Assembly: GCA_003524305.1 (NCBI GenBank)
Contig: DQHW01000039.1
Location: forward strand, 805-27,370
Direction: 5' to 3'
DNA: 26,566 nucleotides
Source of the DNA: Anaerolineaceae bacterium
GTDB taxonomy: Bacteria; Chloroflexota; Anaerolineae; Anaerolineales; Anaerolineaceae
The notes beneath the pieces are model-generated. The model saw nothing but the letters and a program-made list of their open reading frames with translations, searched no databases and had not been told where the DNA came from. The translations under genes and the position numbers were made by a program. Of this stretch, positions 16,044 to 22,753 are shown piece by piece. Every line of letters begins with the position of its first letter. Within the stretch, counting starts at the first letter, position 1.

Positions 16044-16087
16044 GAGAGTTCTCGAGACTCTCAAACCAGGGCATATTCCGGGAATAT
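16044..16087. repeat. Two small inverted repeats in a 105-base gap
   Basis: GAGAGT-N7-ACTCTC (16044-16062) and the palindrome ATATTCC-G-GGAATAT (16073-16087) lie between the PH-like gene and the next small gene. They may be a weak terminator and an operator respectively; neither has a T-run. Confidence 0.4.
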
Positions 16088-16130
16088 TGAAGATACCTGG
16101 ATTTTTTGTATATAAGGTATATTTGACCCC

Positions 16131-16541
16131 ATGAATATGGAGATTACAAAACAAACACGAATTCTTTTGATTTTATCCCTGCTCGGCATAGGTTTGGTAC
16201 TGTTGACCCGTTTGGTGAGACCCAACCTGGTCGATCCGCTGCCGTGGGTGGGGTTCGCCTTCGGGGTGTTGCCCAATTTCGGCGCCGGGCTGGCGCTTCC
16301 AGGTGTGTTTTCAACTGTGATCAACGGATATGTTAAAAGCCAGGGGCGCGAGATCAGCCCGACCAATATGATCATACTGGCGACGTTCATCAGTGAGGCC
16401 GGCTTGTTTGGCTGGGAGTTTTTGCAGTATTTCTTCTGGAAATATCCGGTGGACCTTTTTGACCTGGCGGCCACCTTCATAGGCGGAGCAATTGTGCTTG
16501 GGCTGGGGTTGTGGGGGAGTAGATCAGTAACGAGTAATTAG
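16131..16541 (+). CDS. Small membrane protein, unknown function
   Basis: The protein is 136 residues (or 134 from ATG 16137). Four membrane helices are visible at about 10-28, 37-60, 80-100 and 112-130. The stretch EFLQYFFWKYPVDLFDLAATFIGGAIVLGL recalls VanZ-like proteins, in which an acidic residue precedes the last helix, but the similarity is too weak to assign. There is no clear ribosome site: AAGG lies about 16 bases upstream. Coding character is supported by its hydrophobic periodicity and richer GC content than the flanks. Its last codons and TAG stop fall in a heptanucleotide repeat. Confidence 0.6.
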   Translation: MNMEITKQTRILLILSLLGIGLVLLTRLVRPNLVDPLPWVGFAFGVLPNFGAGLALPGVFSTVINGYVKSQGREISPTNMIILATFISEAGLFGWEFLQYFFWKYPVDLFDLAATFIGGAIVLGLGLWGSRSVTSN

Positions 16542-16554
16542 TAATGAGTAATCA
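16527..16554 (+). repeat. Heptanucleotide tandem repeat over a stop codon
   Basis: Four 7-base units fitting GTAAYNA (GTAACGA, GTAATTA, GTAATGA, GTAATCA). They run through the end of the small membrane protein gene, whose TAG stop is at 16539-16541. Confidence 0.8.
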
Positions 16555-16599
16555 GGAAGTTCAAAATCAGAGAACAAAATCAACAGCAGAAAGCCAGAC

Positions 16600-16635
16600 A
16601 AAAATCGGAAATCTGGAAAAAGATTTCCGATTTTT
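16600..16635. terminator. Long hairpin, likely bidirectional terminator
   Basis: AAAAATCGGAAATCT pairs perfectly with AGATTTCCGATTTTT (15 bp) around GGAAAA; the 3' arm ends in five T. The core of this stem recurs after lexA (22496-22527). Confidence 0.8.
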
Positions 16636-16684
16636 ATGAAGTGCGATATAGTAGAGGGCAAAATAAACACTCAGGGAGTGAAGC

Positions 16685-17173
16685 ATGATTCGATTTGCCA
16701 CGGAAGACGATGCTGAAGCGCTGGTCAACATTTATAACTATTACATCACCGACACGGTGATCACTTTTGAAGAGCTGCCGGTGACTGCAGAAGCATTCGC
16801 CGGGCGTATCCGTCATATCCTTGAGGATGGCTATCCATACCTGGTGGCAGAAGAGGACGGCGAGATTTTGGGATATGCCTATGCCTCGCAGTTCCGCGCA
16901 CGGGTGGCATACCGCTTCACCACTGAAACAACGGTCTATTTGAAGCACGGGGTTACCGGCAAGGGGCTGGGCACGGCGCTATATTCCGCGCTGCTTGAGG
17001 AACTCAAAAAGCGGAAGTTCCATGTGGCGCTGGGGGGCATCACGGTGCCGAACGCGGCATCACAAGCCTTGCACGAGAAGCTGGGCTTCAAGAAGATCGC
17101 GCATTTCAGCGAGTGCGGCTTTAAGTTCAACCAGTGGCTGGATGTGGGCTTTTGGGAGTTGAAGTTGGAATAA
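16685..17173 (+). CDS. GNAT N-acetyltransferase, Pat/Bar (phosphinothricin acetyltransferase-like) family
   Basis: The protein is 162 residues. MIRFATEDDAEALVNIYNYYITDTVITFEE is the classic opening of the Pat/Bar/MddA branch of GNAT enzymes. The acetyl-CoA pyrophosphate loop appears as VTGKGLGTALYSALLEEL (~109-126; [R/Q]-x-x-G-x-G/A, with Gly-Lys-Gly-Leu-Gly), and the C-terminal part has GGITVPNAASQALHEKLGFKKIAHFSECGFKFNQWLDVGFWEL, typical of the family. Known: these cytoplasmic enzymes N-acetylate small amino compounds such as methionine sulfoximine or sulfone; many are annotated as resistance genes without proof. GGGAGTG precedes the ATG by 5 bases. Confidence 0.88.
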   Translation: MIRFATEDDAEALVNIYNYYITDTVITFEELPVTAEAFAGRIRHILEDGYPYLVAEEDGEILGYAYASQFRARVAYRFTTETTVYLKHGVTGKGLGTALYSALLEELKKRKFHVALGGITVPNAASQALHEKLGFKKIAHFSECGFKFNQWLDVGFWELKLE

Positions 17174-17229
17174 GTCGCTGCAGCTTAGATCAATACGTAA
17201 CCTGTAAAACTAATTTTAATAAGGGCAAG

Positions 17230-17257
17230 ATCTGAATTCTTAAAACAGAATTCAGAT
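17230..17257. terminator. Hairpin downstream of the acetyltransferase gene
   Basis: ATCTGAATTCT pairs perfectly with AGAATTCAGAT (11 bp) around TAAAAC. A second small hairpin, CCCGG-AAA-CCGGG (17271-17283), follows. Neither has a strong T-run; they probably isolate the gene from the lipoprotein cluster. Confidence 0.5.
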
Positions 17258-17319
17258 TCTAAACAGAAACCCCGGAAACCGGGAAACTTTAAAAAACAAG
17301 ATCCCCTGTCTTTCTATGA

Positions 17320-17348
17320 TTGAATTTCATCTCTGTTTCCGTTATAAA
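17320..17348 (+). promoter_or_regulatory. Probable promoter of the hydrolase-lipoprotein cluster
   Basis: TTGAAT (17320-17325) and TATAAA (17343-17348) are separated by 17 bases, about 38 bases before the first lipoprotein start. Confidence 0.55.
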
Positions 17349-17386
17349 TAAATATCGGAAGATATTTCATCAGAGGAGGATTCGCG

Positions 17387-18340
17387 ATGAAATCAAAACC
17401 CATTTTGTTCGTTGTATCTCTTTTTTTGATCTTGTCTTTACTAGCCGCCTGCACAAAAACGACGCCAACTACCGTTATGACAGAAGCGCCTGTTGAACTC
17501 ACGGAAGCCGAAATCACTCCGCCGCCAGCCGAAACTGCTGCGCCAACTGAAGAACCCACCGCTGAGCCTGCCGTAGAGGCTGTCGTTCTGCCGCCTGATC
17601 CGCAGATCGTGACCATCACCACGTCTGATAACTTTACACTGACCGGCTATTATTACCCGGCGGCGGTTGAGAATGCGCCGGTGGTGGTTTTGATGCACTG
17701 GATGGTTGGCGACCATAACGACTGGAATGAAGTGGCAGTCTGGCTGCAAAACCGGGGTTTTAAAAACCCCTTTGAAAACCCTGGCAGTGATCCGTGGTGG
17801 GACCCAACCTGGTTCCCTACTGTACCTGCCGAGAAATCATACGCGGTTCTGACTTTCTCCTTCCGCGACTGCCAACCTTATACGGCAGGCTGTCAGAGTG
17901 TGCAAAGGGAGAATTGGCTAAAAGATGCCCAGGCAGTGATGCAGTTCGCACGCGGTCTTGAGGGGGTTGATGCCAACCGGATTGCGGCCATTGGTTCGAG
18001 CATAGGTGCGGACGGCGCCGCGGACGGCTGCAAGCTACTCAACGATGAGTTCCCCGGTGCATGCCAGGGTGCATTATCCCTCTCGCCGGGTGATTTTCTG
18101 GGTGTAAGCTATGTCAATACCATCCAACAATTGGGCAGTAATGAACCCCCCACGGCAGCCTGGTGCATAACAAACCCTGCTGAATTTGGTATTTGTGAAT
18201 CTGCAGAAGAAGAAGGCAATGCCGCATTTAAGGGTTTTTCGATCCCGGATGGCGATCACGGCAACATGCTTCTCAGACCGGGGCTTGATCCGCTGCCGAT
18301 GCAGTTGATTTTGGATTTTCTGGATGAGACATTGAAATAA
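17387..18340 (+). CDS. Secreted alpha/beta-hydrolase-like lipoprotein, copy 1
   Basis: The protein is 317 residues. A lipoprotein signal peptide ends in LLAAC (lipidated Cys22), followed by a Thr/Pro/Glu-rich linker (~23-68). The hydrolase-like domain begins with ITTSDNFTLTGYYYPAAVENAPVVVLMHW (~76-105), the first strand and oxyanion region of dienelactone-hydrolase-like proteins. The nucleophile elbow is GSSIG (Ser205) and the probable catalytic His is His291 in GDHG; the acidic residue is not certain. Cys162 and Cys169 may form a disulfide. The substrate is unknown; an extracytoplasmic esterase or carboxylesterase-like role is inferred. The start has AGAGGAGG upstream. It is the first of three tandem paralogues; copy 2 starts 22 bases later. 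Confidence 0.75.
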   Translation: MKSKPILFVVSLFLILSLLAACTKTTPTTVMTEAPVELTEAEITPPPAETAAPTEEPTAEPAVEAVVLPPDPQIVTITTSDNFTLTGYYYPAAVENAPVVVLMHWMVGDHNDWNEVAVWLQNRGFKNPFENPGSDPWWDPTWFPTVPAEKSYAVLTFSFRDCQPYTAGCQSVQRENWLKDAQAVMQFARGLEGVDANRIAAIGSSIGADGAADGCKLLNDEFPGACQGALSLSPGDFLGVSYVNTIQQLGSNEPPTAAWCITNPAEFGICESAEEEGNAAFKGFSIPDGDHGNMLLRPGLDPLPMQLILDFLDETLK

Positions 18341-18362
18341 AAATCAAAAAGTGAGGGGTAGT

Positions 18363-19325
18363 ATGAAAAAACAAAACTTGTTGTTCACAGGTATCGTCTG
18401 CCTGTCTGTGATTCTATTCACCGGATGTAACACTATTCCCACAAGCAGCGAGAACCAAGATTCCCCGACTACAGAAGCGGTTCAAACCGAACCAATAAGT
18501 ACTTTCACAGAGACTTTATCTCCTCCAACCCCAACCAGTAAGGTGATCGATCCACTGTCAGCAGTGCCGCAGAAAGTATCATTCACTAATTCTGCGGGGA
18601 CTGAGCTTCGCGGTTTTTACTACCCAGCCGCAGTGAACCCAGCTCCACTAGTGGTCATGATGCATTGGACCAATGGGGATATGAGCGATTGGTATGAAGT
18701 CGCCACCTGGTTGCAAAACCGCGGTCTACAAAACCCCTTCCCCAACCCTGAAATGCCCGGACAGACCGAACCCGTCAGTTGGTGGAACCCGACCTGGTTC
18801 CCCAAAATGCCTGCTGAAAAAAGTTACGGGGTGTTCATCTTTTCATTCAGCGGCAGTTATCCTTTCCCCAATATCGACAAACAAGTTGACACGTCTGGAT
18901 GGCTGGATGACGCCCAATCAGCTATGGTCAAAGCACTTGAGTTGGAAGGTGTAGATACAAGCCAGATCGTGTCGATTGGCTCTGTCCATGGGGCTGATGG
19001 TGCAATTGACGCCTGCCAGTATTTAAATGAGCAGTACCCTGGTGCATGTAAAGGTTCATTAGCTCTCTCACCAGGCAGCTATTTACTTAAGGACTATCCA
19101 GTCACCGTGGATATGTTGGGAAAAACCACTCCACCCACCACAGCTTGGTGCATTGGGATGGAATACGAGATTTCAATTTGTGAATATGCCGCTACACTTG
19201 GCAATAGTACGTTTAAATACTTCACCATCCCCGGTCAAAACCAAGGAAACCTGCTGCTTAGTCCGGATCTAGATCCGCTGCCGATGCAGTTGATTTTGGA
19301 TTTTCTGGATGAGACATTGAAATAA
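18363..19325 (+). CDS. Secreted alpha/beta-hydrolase-like lipoprotein, copy 2, likely pseudoenzyme
   Basis: From ATG 18363 (GAGGGG upstream; a GTG at 18351 is less likely) the protein is 320 residues, with lipobox LFTGC (Cys22) and a Ser/Thr/Pro linker. It aligns over its whole hydrolase-like domain with copies 1 and 3, but the elbow is GSVHG, with Val208 in place of the nucleophile Ser, and GQNQG has Gln294 in place of the probable catalytic His. The cysteine pair seen in the other copies (FRxC...GC) is also missing. The frame is intact, so it is more likely a retained non-catalytic or binding protein than a decaying gene. It sits 22 bases after copy 1, so it is probably co-transcribed. Its last 54 bases are identical to those of copy 1. 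Confidence 0.75.
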   Translation: MKKQNLLFTGIVCLSVILFTGCNTIPTSSENQDSPTTEAVQTEPISTFTETLSPPTPTSKVIDPLSAVPQKVSFTNSAGTELRGFYYPAAVNPAPLVVMMHWTNGDMSDWYEVATWLQNRGLQNPFPNPEMPGQTEPVSWWNPTWFPKMPAEKSYGVFIFSFSGSYPFPNIDKQVDTSGWLDDAQSAMVKALELEGVDTSQIVSIGSVHGADGAIDACQYLNEQYPGACKGSLALSPGSYLLKDYPVTVDMLGKTTPPTTAWCIGMEYEISICEYAATLGNSTFKYFTIPGQNQGNLLLSPDLDPLPMQLILDFLDETLK

Positions 19326-19346
19326 GTTATTGAAATAAACCTCAAG

Positions 19347-19379
19347 AAACCGGGGATAATAATTATTTCCCGGTTTTTT
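19347..19379 (+). terminator. Terminator after copy 2
   Basis: AAACCGGG pairs with CCCGGTTT across an AT-rich loop, followed by six T in total. It ends the two-gene unit, so copy 3 is transcribed separately; a TATAAT at 19420-19425 may be its -10 element. Confidence 0.75.
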
Positions 19380-19461
19380 AATTCCATCGAAAGATAGATA
19401 GAAATCCACAGCATACGGATATAATGAAATGTAACGATTAGTGTTTTTTGGAGGACATTTC

Positions 19462-20424
19462 ATGATAACCAAACTCTTGTTCACCTGTTTGAGCATATGT
19501 TTGGGTGTTTATGGAATGAGCGCCTGTGTCACCAAACCGGTTCAAGCTGTTGATAATTCGCGCCAAATTACTCCCATTTTGTTGATTGTGCCTGACACAA
19601 AAACCGCAACGCCCTCCCCCCAGCCAACGCAATATCACACTCCCACACCCATAGCCCAAATACTTCCTCCCGATCCAGTTCCAGTCACATTTATGGCTGA
19701 AGATGGCACTGAACTGCATGGATATTACTATCCAGCGGCAGTCAACCCGGCACCGCTGGTGGTGTTGATGCATTGGGCGGGTGATGATATGAGTGCCTGG
19801 TATGAAGTGGCGGTTTGGTTGCAAAATCGAGGAGTGAAAAATCCCTTCACCAATCCGGGCGACCCGCAAAAGTTCCGCTGGTGGGATCCAAGTTGGTTCC
19901 CGGTGATACCGGCTGATAATTCGTATGGCGTCTTCATTTTTACTTTTCGCGGCTGCAGCTCTTTCGCAACCGGATGCGTGAAGTTCGACTCAACAGGTTG
20001 GCTAAAGGATGCTAAAGCGGCCATGGTGGCTGCCCGCGGGTTGGATAGAGTGGATCCCAATAATATTGTAGCTATAGGCTCAAGCATTGGCGGTGATGGT
20101 GCGGCAGATGGCTGTTTATATCTTCATGAACTATACCCGGGTGCCTGCCGGGGTGTTTTATCGCTTTCGCCAGATAGTTATCTTGAAATTAAATATGATA
20201 AAGTCATCGATGAATTAGGCCAAGCTGATCCACCGATTTCAGCCTGGTGTTTAGCAGCACCCTTCCAATTTGATGCTTGCAAGAGAGCAGAAAAAACAGG
20301 CAATGCTGCATACGCAAGTTACGAAATTCCAAATGGACAACACGGCACCAGCATGTTGAGACCTGGTTTAAACCCGCTGCCTATGCAGTTGATTTTGGAT
20401 TTTTTGGATGAGACAGTGAAGTAG
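19462..20424 (+). CDS. Secreted alpha/beta-hydrolase-like lipoprotein, copy 3
   Basis: From ATG 19462, which has GGAGG 7 bases upstream, the protein is 320 residues; an in-frame GTG at 19441 is rejected because it precedes the ribosome site. Signal peptide with lipidated Cys22 (GMSAC), a Thr/Pro-rich linker, then the hydrolase-like domain: GTELHGYYYPAAVNPAPLVVLMHW, elbow GSSIG (Ser208), GQHG (His294), and the cysteine pair Cys165/Cys172. Both catalytic residues are kept, as in copy 1. It is separated from copy 2 by a terminator and followed at once by a 32-bp palindrome and a convergent lipoprotein gene. The substrate is unknown. Confidence 0.75.
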   Translation: MITKLLFTCLSICLGVYGMSACVTKPVQAVDNSRQITPILLIVPDTKTATPSPQPTQYHTPTPIAQILPPDPVPVTFMAEDGTELHGYYYPAAVNPAPLVVLMHWAGDDMSAWYEVAVWLQNRGVKNPFTNPGDPQKFRWWDPSWFPVIPADNSYGVFIFTFRGCSSFATGCVKFDSTGWLKDAKAAMVAARGLDRVDPNNIVAIGSSIGGDGAADGCLYLHELYPGACRGVLSLSPDSYLEIKYDKVIDELGQADPPISAWCLAAPFQFDACKRAEKTGNAAYASYEIPNGQHGTSMLRPGLNPLPMQLILDFLDETVK

Positions 20425-20426
20425 AG

Positions 20427-20458
20427 TCGTAAGGGCAATTCATGAATTGCCCTTACGA
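20427..20458. repeat. 32-bp perfect palindrome (dispersed repeat, copy A)
   Basis: The left arm is TCGTAAGGGCAATTCA and the right arm is its exact reverse complement, with no loop. It fills almost the whole 37-base gap between two convergent stop codons (20424 and 20462). A second copy of the core lies at 22584-22621, also between convergent genes. Confidence 0.9.
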
Positions 20459-20461
20459 TGA

Positions 20462-21595
20462 TCAATTACACGCCCGTTCCATTAATCCCGTTGTATCCAG
20501 GTCGTTGGCGACTAGTGCAAATTTTCCACTGGTGATGCCCAGCGGTTCAAAGGGCATGGTTGCCTGCATGCCAGGGTTGGCTAGATGCAAGGTGTAGCAA
20601 CCCACAAAAATTTTGGTTGTTCCACTCATGGTTTGGACTGTTTGGGTCACAGGCACCTGGTAATAATACTGTCCGGCGCCGGCATCCGAAATGACAGTAC
20701 CAAAGGTGGCAGTGATCAAATCAGTATCAGCGAAACCCGCAGCGTAATCTGCATAATTGCCAACGGCGGCTGGATCTTGCCAATAAGAGAATGCACGCAC
20801 ATATTCTTTTCGATTGATGGCATTAAAGAGTGAACTGACCACCTCGACGGCGCCTGAACGGTTGTCAATGTAATTATCGGGATTTTGGTTGACAAGATTT
20901 TCAAGATTATGCGACTCCGGGGGGTTTCCCGCAGCGACGGTGCCGTAATCCGTGCCGTTGCAGGCACTCGACATGGCATCGCTGTCGTTGATATCCGCTG
21001 GTACCGAGTTCAGCCCCCCCTTGGAAATGTGCAGTAAATCAATGGGAGGTTCACCAAAATTCGCAGGCTGCGGGAAGCGAAATAAAAAGCATGAAGACAA
21101 TCGATATATCGTGGTGTCAGAATTGGTGAAAGTAAATATTACCGGAGCGGAATAATAAATACTTCCAGCAGCACCCTCACTGAGGATGTCACCGATATTA
21201 ACCTCAACCGAAGAAGTGTTTGCGTAATTATTGGTGAATGCATCCAGAATTCCCAAATAATCCATCGGGCTGGACCAATAGGAATAAGCCCTGATGAATT
21301 CATGGCGGTTTATGGCGTTGGCAAGTGAATAGAGCAACGTGGCTGGCGTGCTGCGGTCATCCAGATAGATTGCGGCTGAATAGTCCACGGGGATGTCTAA
21401 GTTGGTTTCAGGCGTGACAACTTCAGTTTCGGCCACAGTGGGCGAGAGGGTTGGTGTACTTGCGAGCGTCGGAATTAATTCAGTCAGCTCCACCGATGGA
21501 ATAAGTTCCAGCCCCTGGGTGGGGGTAGCGGTTTGTGGAGAGCACGCTGTGATCATGAAGACCATGATGATGATAGAAATCATTACCTGTTTCAA
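20462..21595 (-). CDS. Lipoprotein with two internal repeats, unknown function
   Basis: The protein is 377 residues. The start is TTG at 21595: GGAGG lies 8 bases upstream, and this start gives a normal signal peptide with Lys2 and lipobox MITAC (Cys18); the next ATG (21583) is too far from GGAGG. After a Thr/Pro-rich linker (~20-72) there are two tandem copies of a ~134-residue module (79-212 and 244-377). Shared landmarks: DDRSTPATLLYSLANAINRHEFIRAYSYW against DNRSGAVEVVSSLFNAINRKEYVRAFSYW, and a similar ending ...C..ACN (Cys169/Cys212 and Cys333/Cys376). The helical start and sheet-rich remainder could be an NTF2/cystatin-like fold, but I cannot assign it. It is convergent with hydrolase copy 3 and divergent from lexA. 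Confidence 0.7.
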   Translation of the reverse strand: MKQVMISIIIMVFMITACSPQTATPTQGLELIPSVELTELIPTLASTPTLSPTVAETEVVTPETNLDIPVDYSAAIYLDDRSTPATLLYSLANAINRHEFIRAYSYWSSPMDYLGILDAFTNNYANTSSVEVNIGDILSEGAAGSIYYSAPVIFTFTNSDTTIYRLSSCFLFRFPQPANFGEPPIDLLHISKGGLNSVPADINDSDAMSSACNGTDYGTVAAGNPPESHNLENLVNQNPDNYIDNRSGAVEVVSSLFNAINRKEYVRAFSYWQDPAAVGNYADYAAGFADTDLITATFGTVISDAGAGQYYYQVPVTQTVQTMSGTTKIFVGCYTLHLANPGMQATMPFEPLGITSGKFALVANDLDTTGLMERACN

Positions 21596-21671
21596 AATAA
21601 TGCCTCCATACTAGATGCGTAATACCAACATATATAATTAACTCCACTTATTATAGTAGCACATTTCCTGC

Positions 21672-21700
21672 TTGACATAGGACGTATGTTCGTGTATTAT
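21672..21700 (+). promoter_or_regulatory. lexA promoter with embedded LexA-box-like site
   Basis: TTGACA (21672-21677), a 17-base spacer, and TATTAT (21695-21700). Inside the spacer GGAC-GTAT-GTTC (21680-21691) differs at one base from the GAAC-N4-GTTC box of Gram-positive-type LexA, so autorepression is likely. TATAAT at 21698-21703 is an alternative -10 at poorer spacing. Confidence 0.65.
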
Positions 21701-21739
21701 AATAGTACAAATGACCGATAATAGGTCCAGGAGGATCAA

Positions 21740-22465
21740 ATGGCAAAACGACATCCCGGTTTAAGTGAACGGCATCGCAAGATTATGGAATTCTTGACAA
21801 AATTTCAGGATGCCAACGGCTATTCCCCTTCGATTCGTCAAATTGGTGACAGCATTAGTGTAAAATCCACTTCGTTGGTGGATTATTATTTAAATCAACT
21901 GTTGGAGATGGGTTATATTGAACGCGAAAACCGCATTTCCCGCAGCATCCGAGTTTTGACGCCGGTACCATCCGAGAACAGTCTGCCCAACAAGGTAGCC
22001 GAAGTCATCCGCAATGCCGGTAACGCGCTTTCAGACCTGATCAGCATCCCCATCGCTGGCCGAATCGTGGCCAGTTCACCCCTGCCAATGCCCACCTCTG
22101 ATCTTAATTATTATGACGCCGAATCCAGTGTGGATATTGCGCGCAGTTTGCTGCCAAGCCGCGATGTGAGCGACCTATTCGCGCTCGAAGTGGACGGCGA
22201 TTCAATGATCGACGCCATGGTGAACGACGGCGATATCGTGGTGATGAAGAAAACATCCACTGCAAACAATGGTGAAATGGTGGCTGTATGGTTAGACGAT
22301 AAGGATGAAACCACGCTTAAGTACTTCTATAAAGAAGCCAAACGCATCCGCTTGCAGCCTGCGAACCCGAATATGGGACCGATCTATGTGGAAGACCCCA
22401 AGAGCCTGCGCATCATGGGTAAAGTGGTGCTGGTAATCCGGCAGATTAAGTCCGTGGCGGGATAA
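21740..22465 (+). CDS. lexA: SOS repressor LexA
   Basis: The protein is 241 residues, slightly long for LexA (~200-220). The N-terminal winged helix (1-~72) shows SERHRKIMEFLTKFQDANGYSPSIRQIGDSISVKSTSLVDYYLNQLLEMGYI. The C-terminal autoprotease (S24 family) has cleavage site Ala106-Gly107 in IPIAGRIVA, nucleophile Ser155 in VDGDSMIDAMVNDGDIVV, and the general-base Lys194 in DETTLKYFYKE. The longer linker between domains (~73-103) accounts for the size. CAGGAGG lies 7 bases before the ATG. Known: RecA filaments trigger self-cleavage and de-repression of DNA repair genes. The promoter carries a likely LexA box. It is convergent with the ribosomal operon. Confidence 0.93.
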   Translation: MAKRHPGLSERHRKIMEFLTKFQDANGYSPSIRQIGDSISVKSTSLVDYYLNQLLEMGYIERENRISRSIRVLTPVPSENSLPNKVAEVIRNAGNALSDLISIPIAGRIVASSPLPMPTSDLNYYDAESSVDIARSLLPSRDVSDLFALEVDGDSMIDAMVNDGDIVVMKKTSTANNGEMVAVWLDDKDETTLKYFYKEAKRIRLQPANPNMGPIYVEDPKSLRIMGKVVLVIRQIKSVAG

Positions 22466-22495
22466 AAACACCAAACCGTTCAACGATAAATGCAG

Positions 22496-22527
22496 AAATC
22501 GGAAATCCACAAACAGATTTCCGATTT
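22496..22527 (+). terminator. Hairpin after lexA sharing its stem with 16600-16635
   Basis: AAATCGGAAATC pairs perfectly with GATTTCCGATTT (12 bp) around CACAAACA, then TGTTTATT. The stem is the same as the core of the hairpin at 16600-16635, but the loop differs. Confidence 0.75.
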
Positions 22528-22583
22528 TGTTTATTCTCTGACAAAGTTGTGATGGTGAACCGTCAGATCAAGGTTTACTTGAG

Positions 22584-22621
22584 TTATTGTAAGGGCAATT
22601 CATGAATTACCCTTACAATAA
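22584..22621. repeat. 38-bp palindrome, one mismatch (dispersed repeat, copy B)
   Basis: Its core (GTAAGGGCAATTCATGAATT) matches the palindrome at 20427-20458; one arm base differs (C96/A09 pair position, 22596 against 22609). Outer arms TTATT/AATAA extend the symmetry. It again sits between convergent genes. Confidence 0.88.
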
Positions 22622-22635
22622 ATAAACTAACAAAA

Positions 22636-22663
22636 AGCCTGGAATCTTGGAAGATTCCAGGCT
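22636..22663 (-). terminator. Hairpin, distal terminator of the ribosomal operon
   Basis: AGCCTGGAATCTT pairs perfectly with AAGATTCCAGGCT (13 bp) around two bases. On the minus strand the stem is followed by TTTTTG, a proper U-run, so it terminates transcription coming from rplL. Confidence 0.75.
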
Positions 22664-22675
22664 ACTTATAAAAAC

Positions 22676-22708
22676 AACCTTGACAAGGTTTGAAACCTTG
22701 TCAAGGTT
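22676..22708 (-). terminator. Hairpin, proximal terminator of the ribosomal operon
   Basis: AACCTTGACAAGGTTT pairs perfectly with AAACCTTGTCAAGGTT (16 bp) around a single base, and each arm is itself partly palindromic. On the minus strand it is followed by GTTTTTA. It lies 46 bases beyond the rplL stop. Confidence 0.75.
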
Positions 22709-22753
22709 ATCTTTTTGAGCTAATTCCGGCTAAACCGAAATAATATTATAAAA

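Noticed and set aside
17271..17283. CCCGG-AAA-CCGGG as an independent terminator
   Set aside because: Only 5 bp of stem and no T-run; noted with the neighbouring hairpin instead.
20427..22708. CRISPR array made of the repeated palindromes
   Set aside because: Only two copies about 2.1 kb apart with genes between them; no regular spacers and no cas genes.
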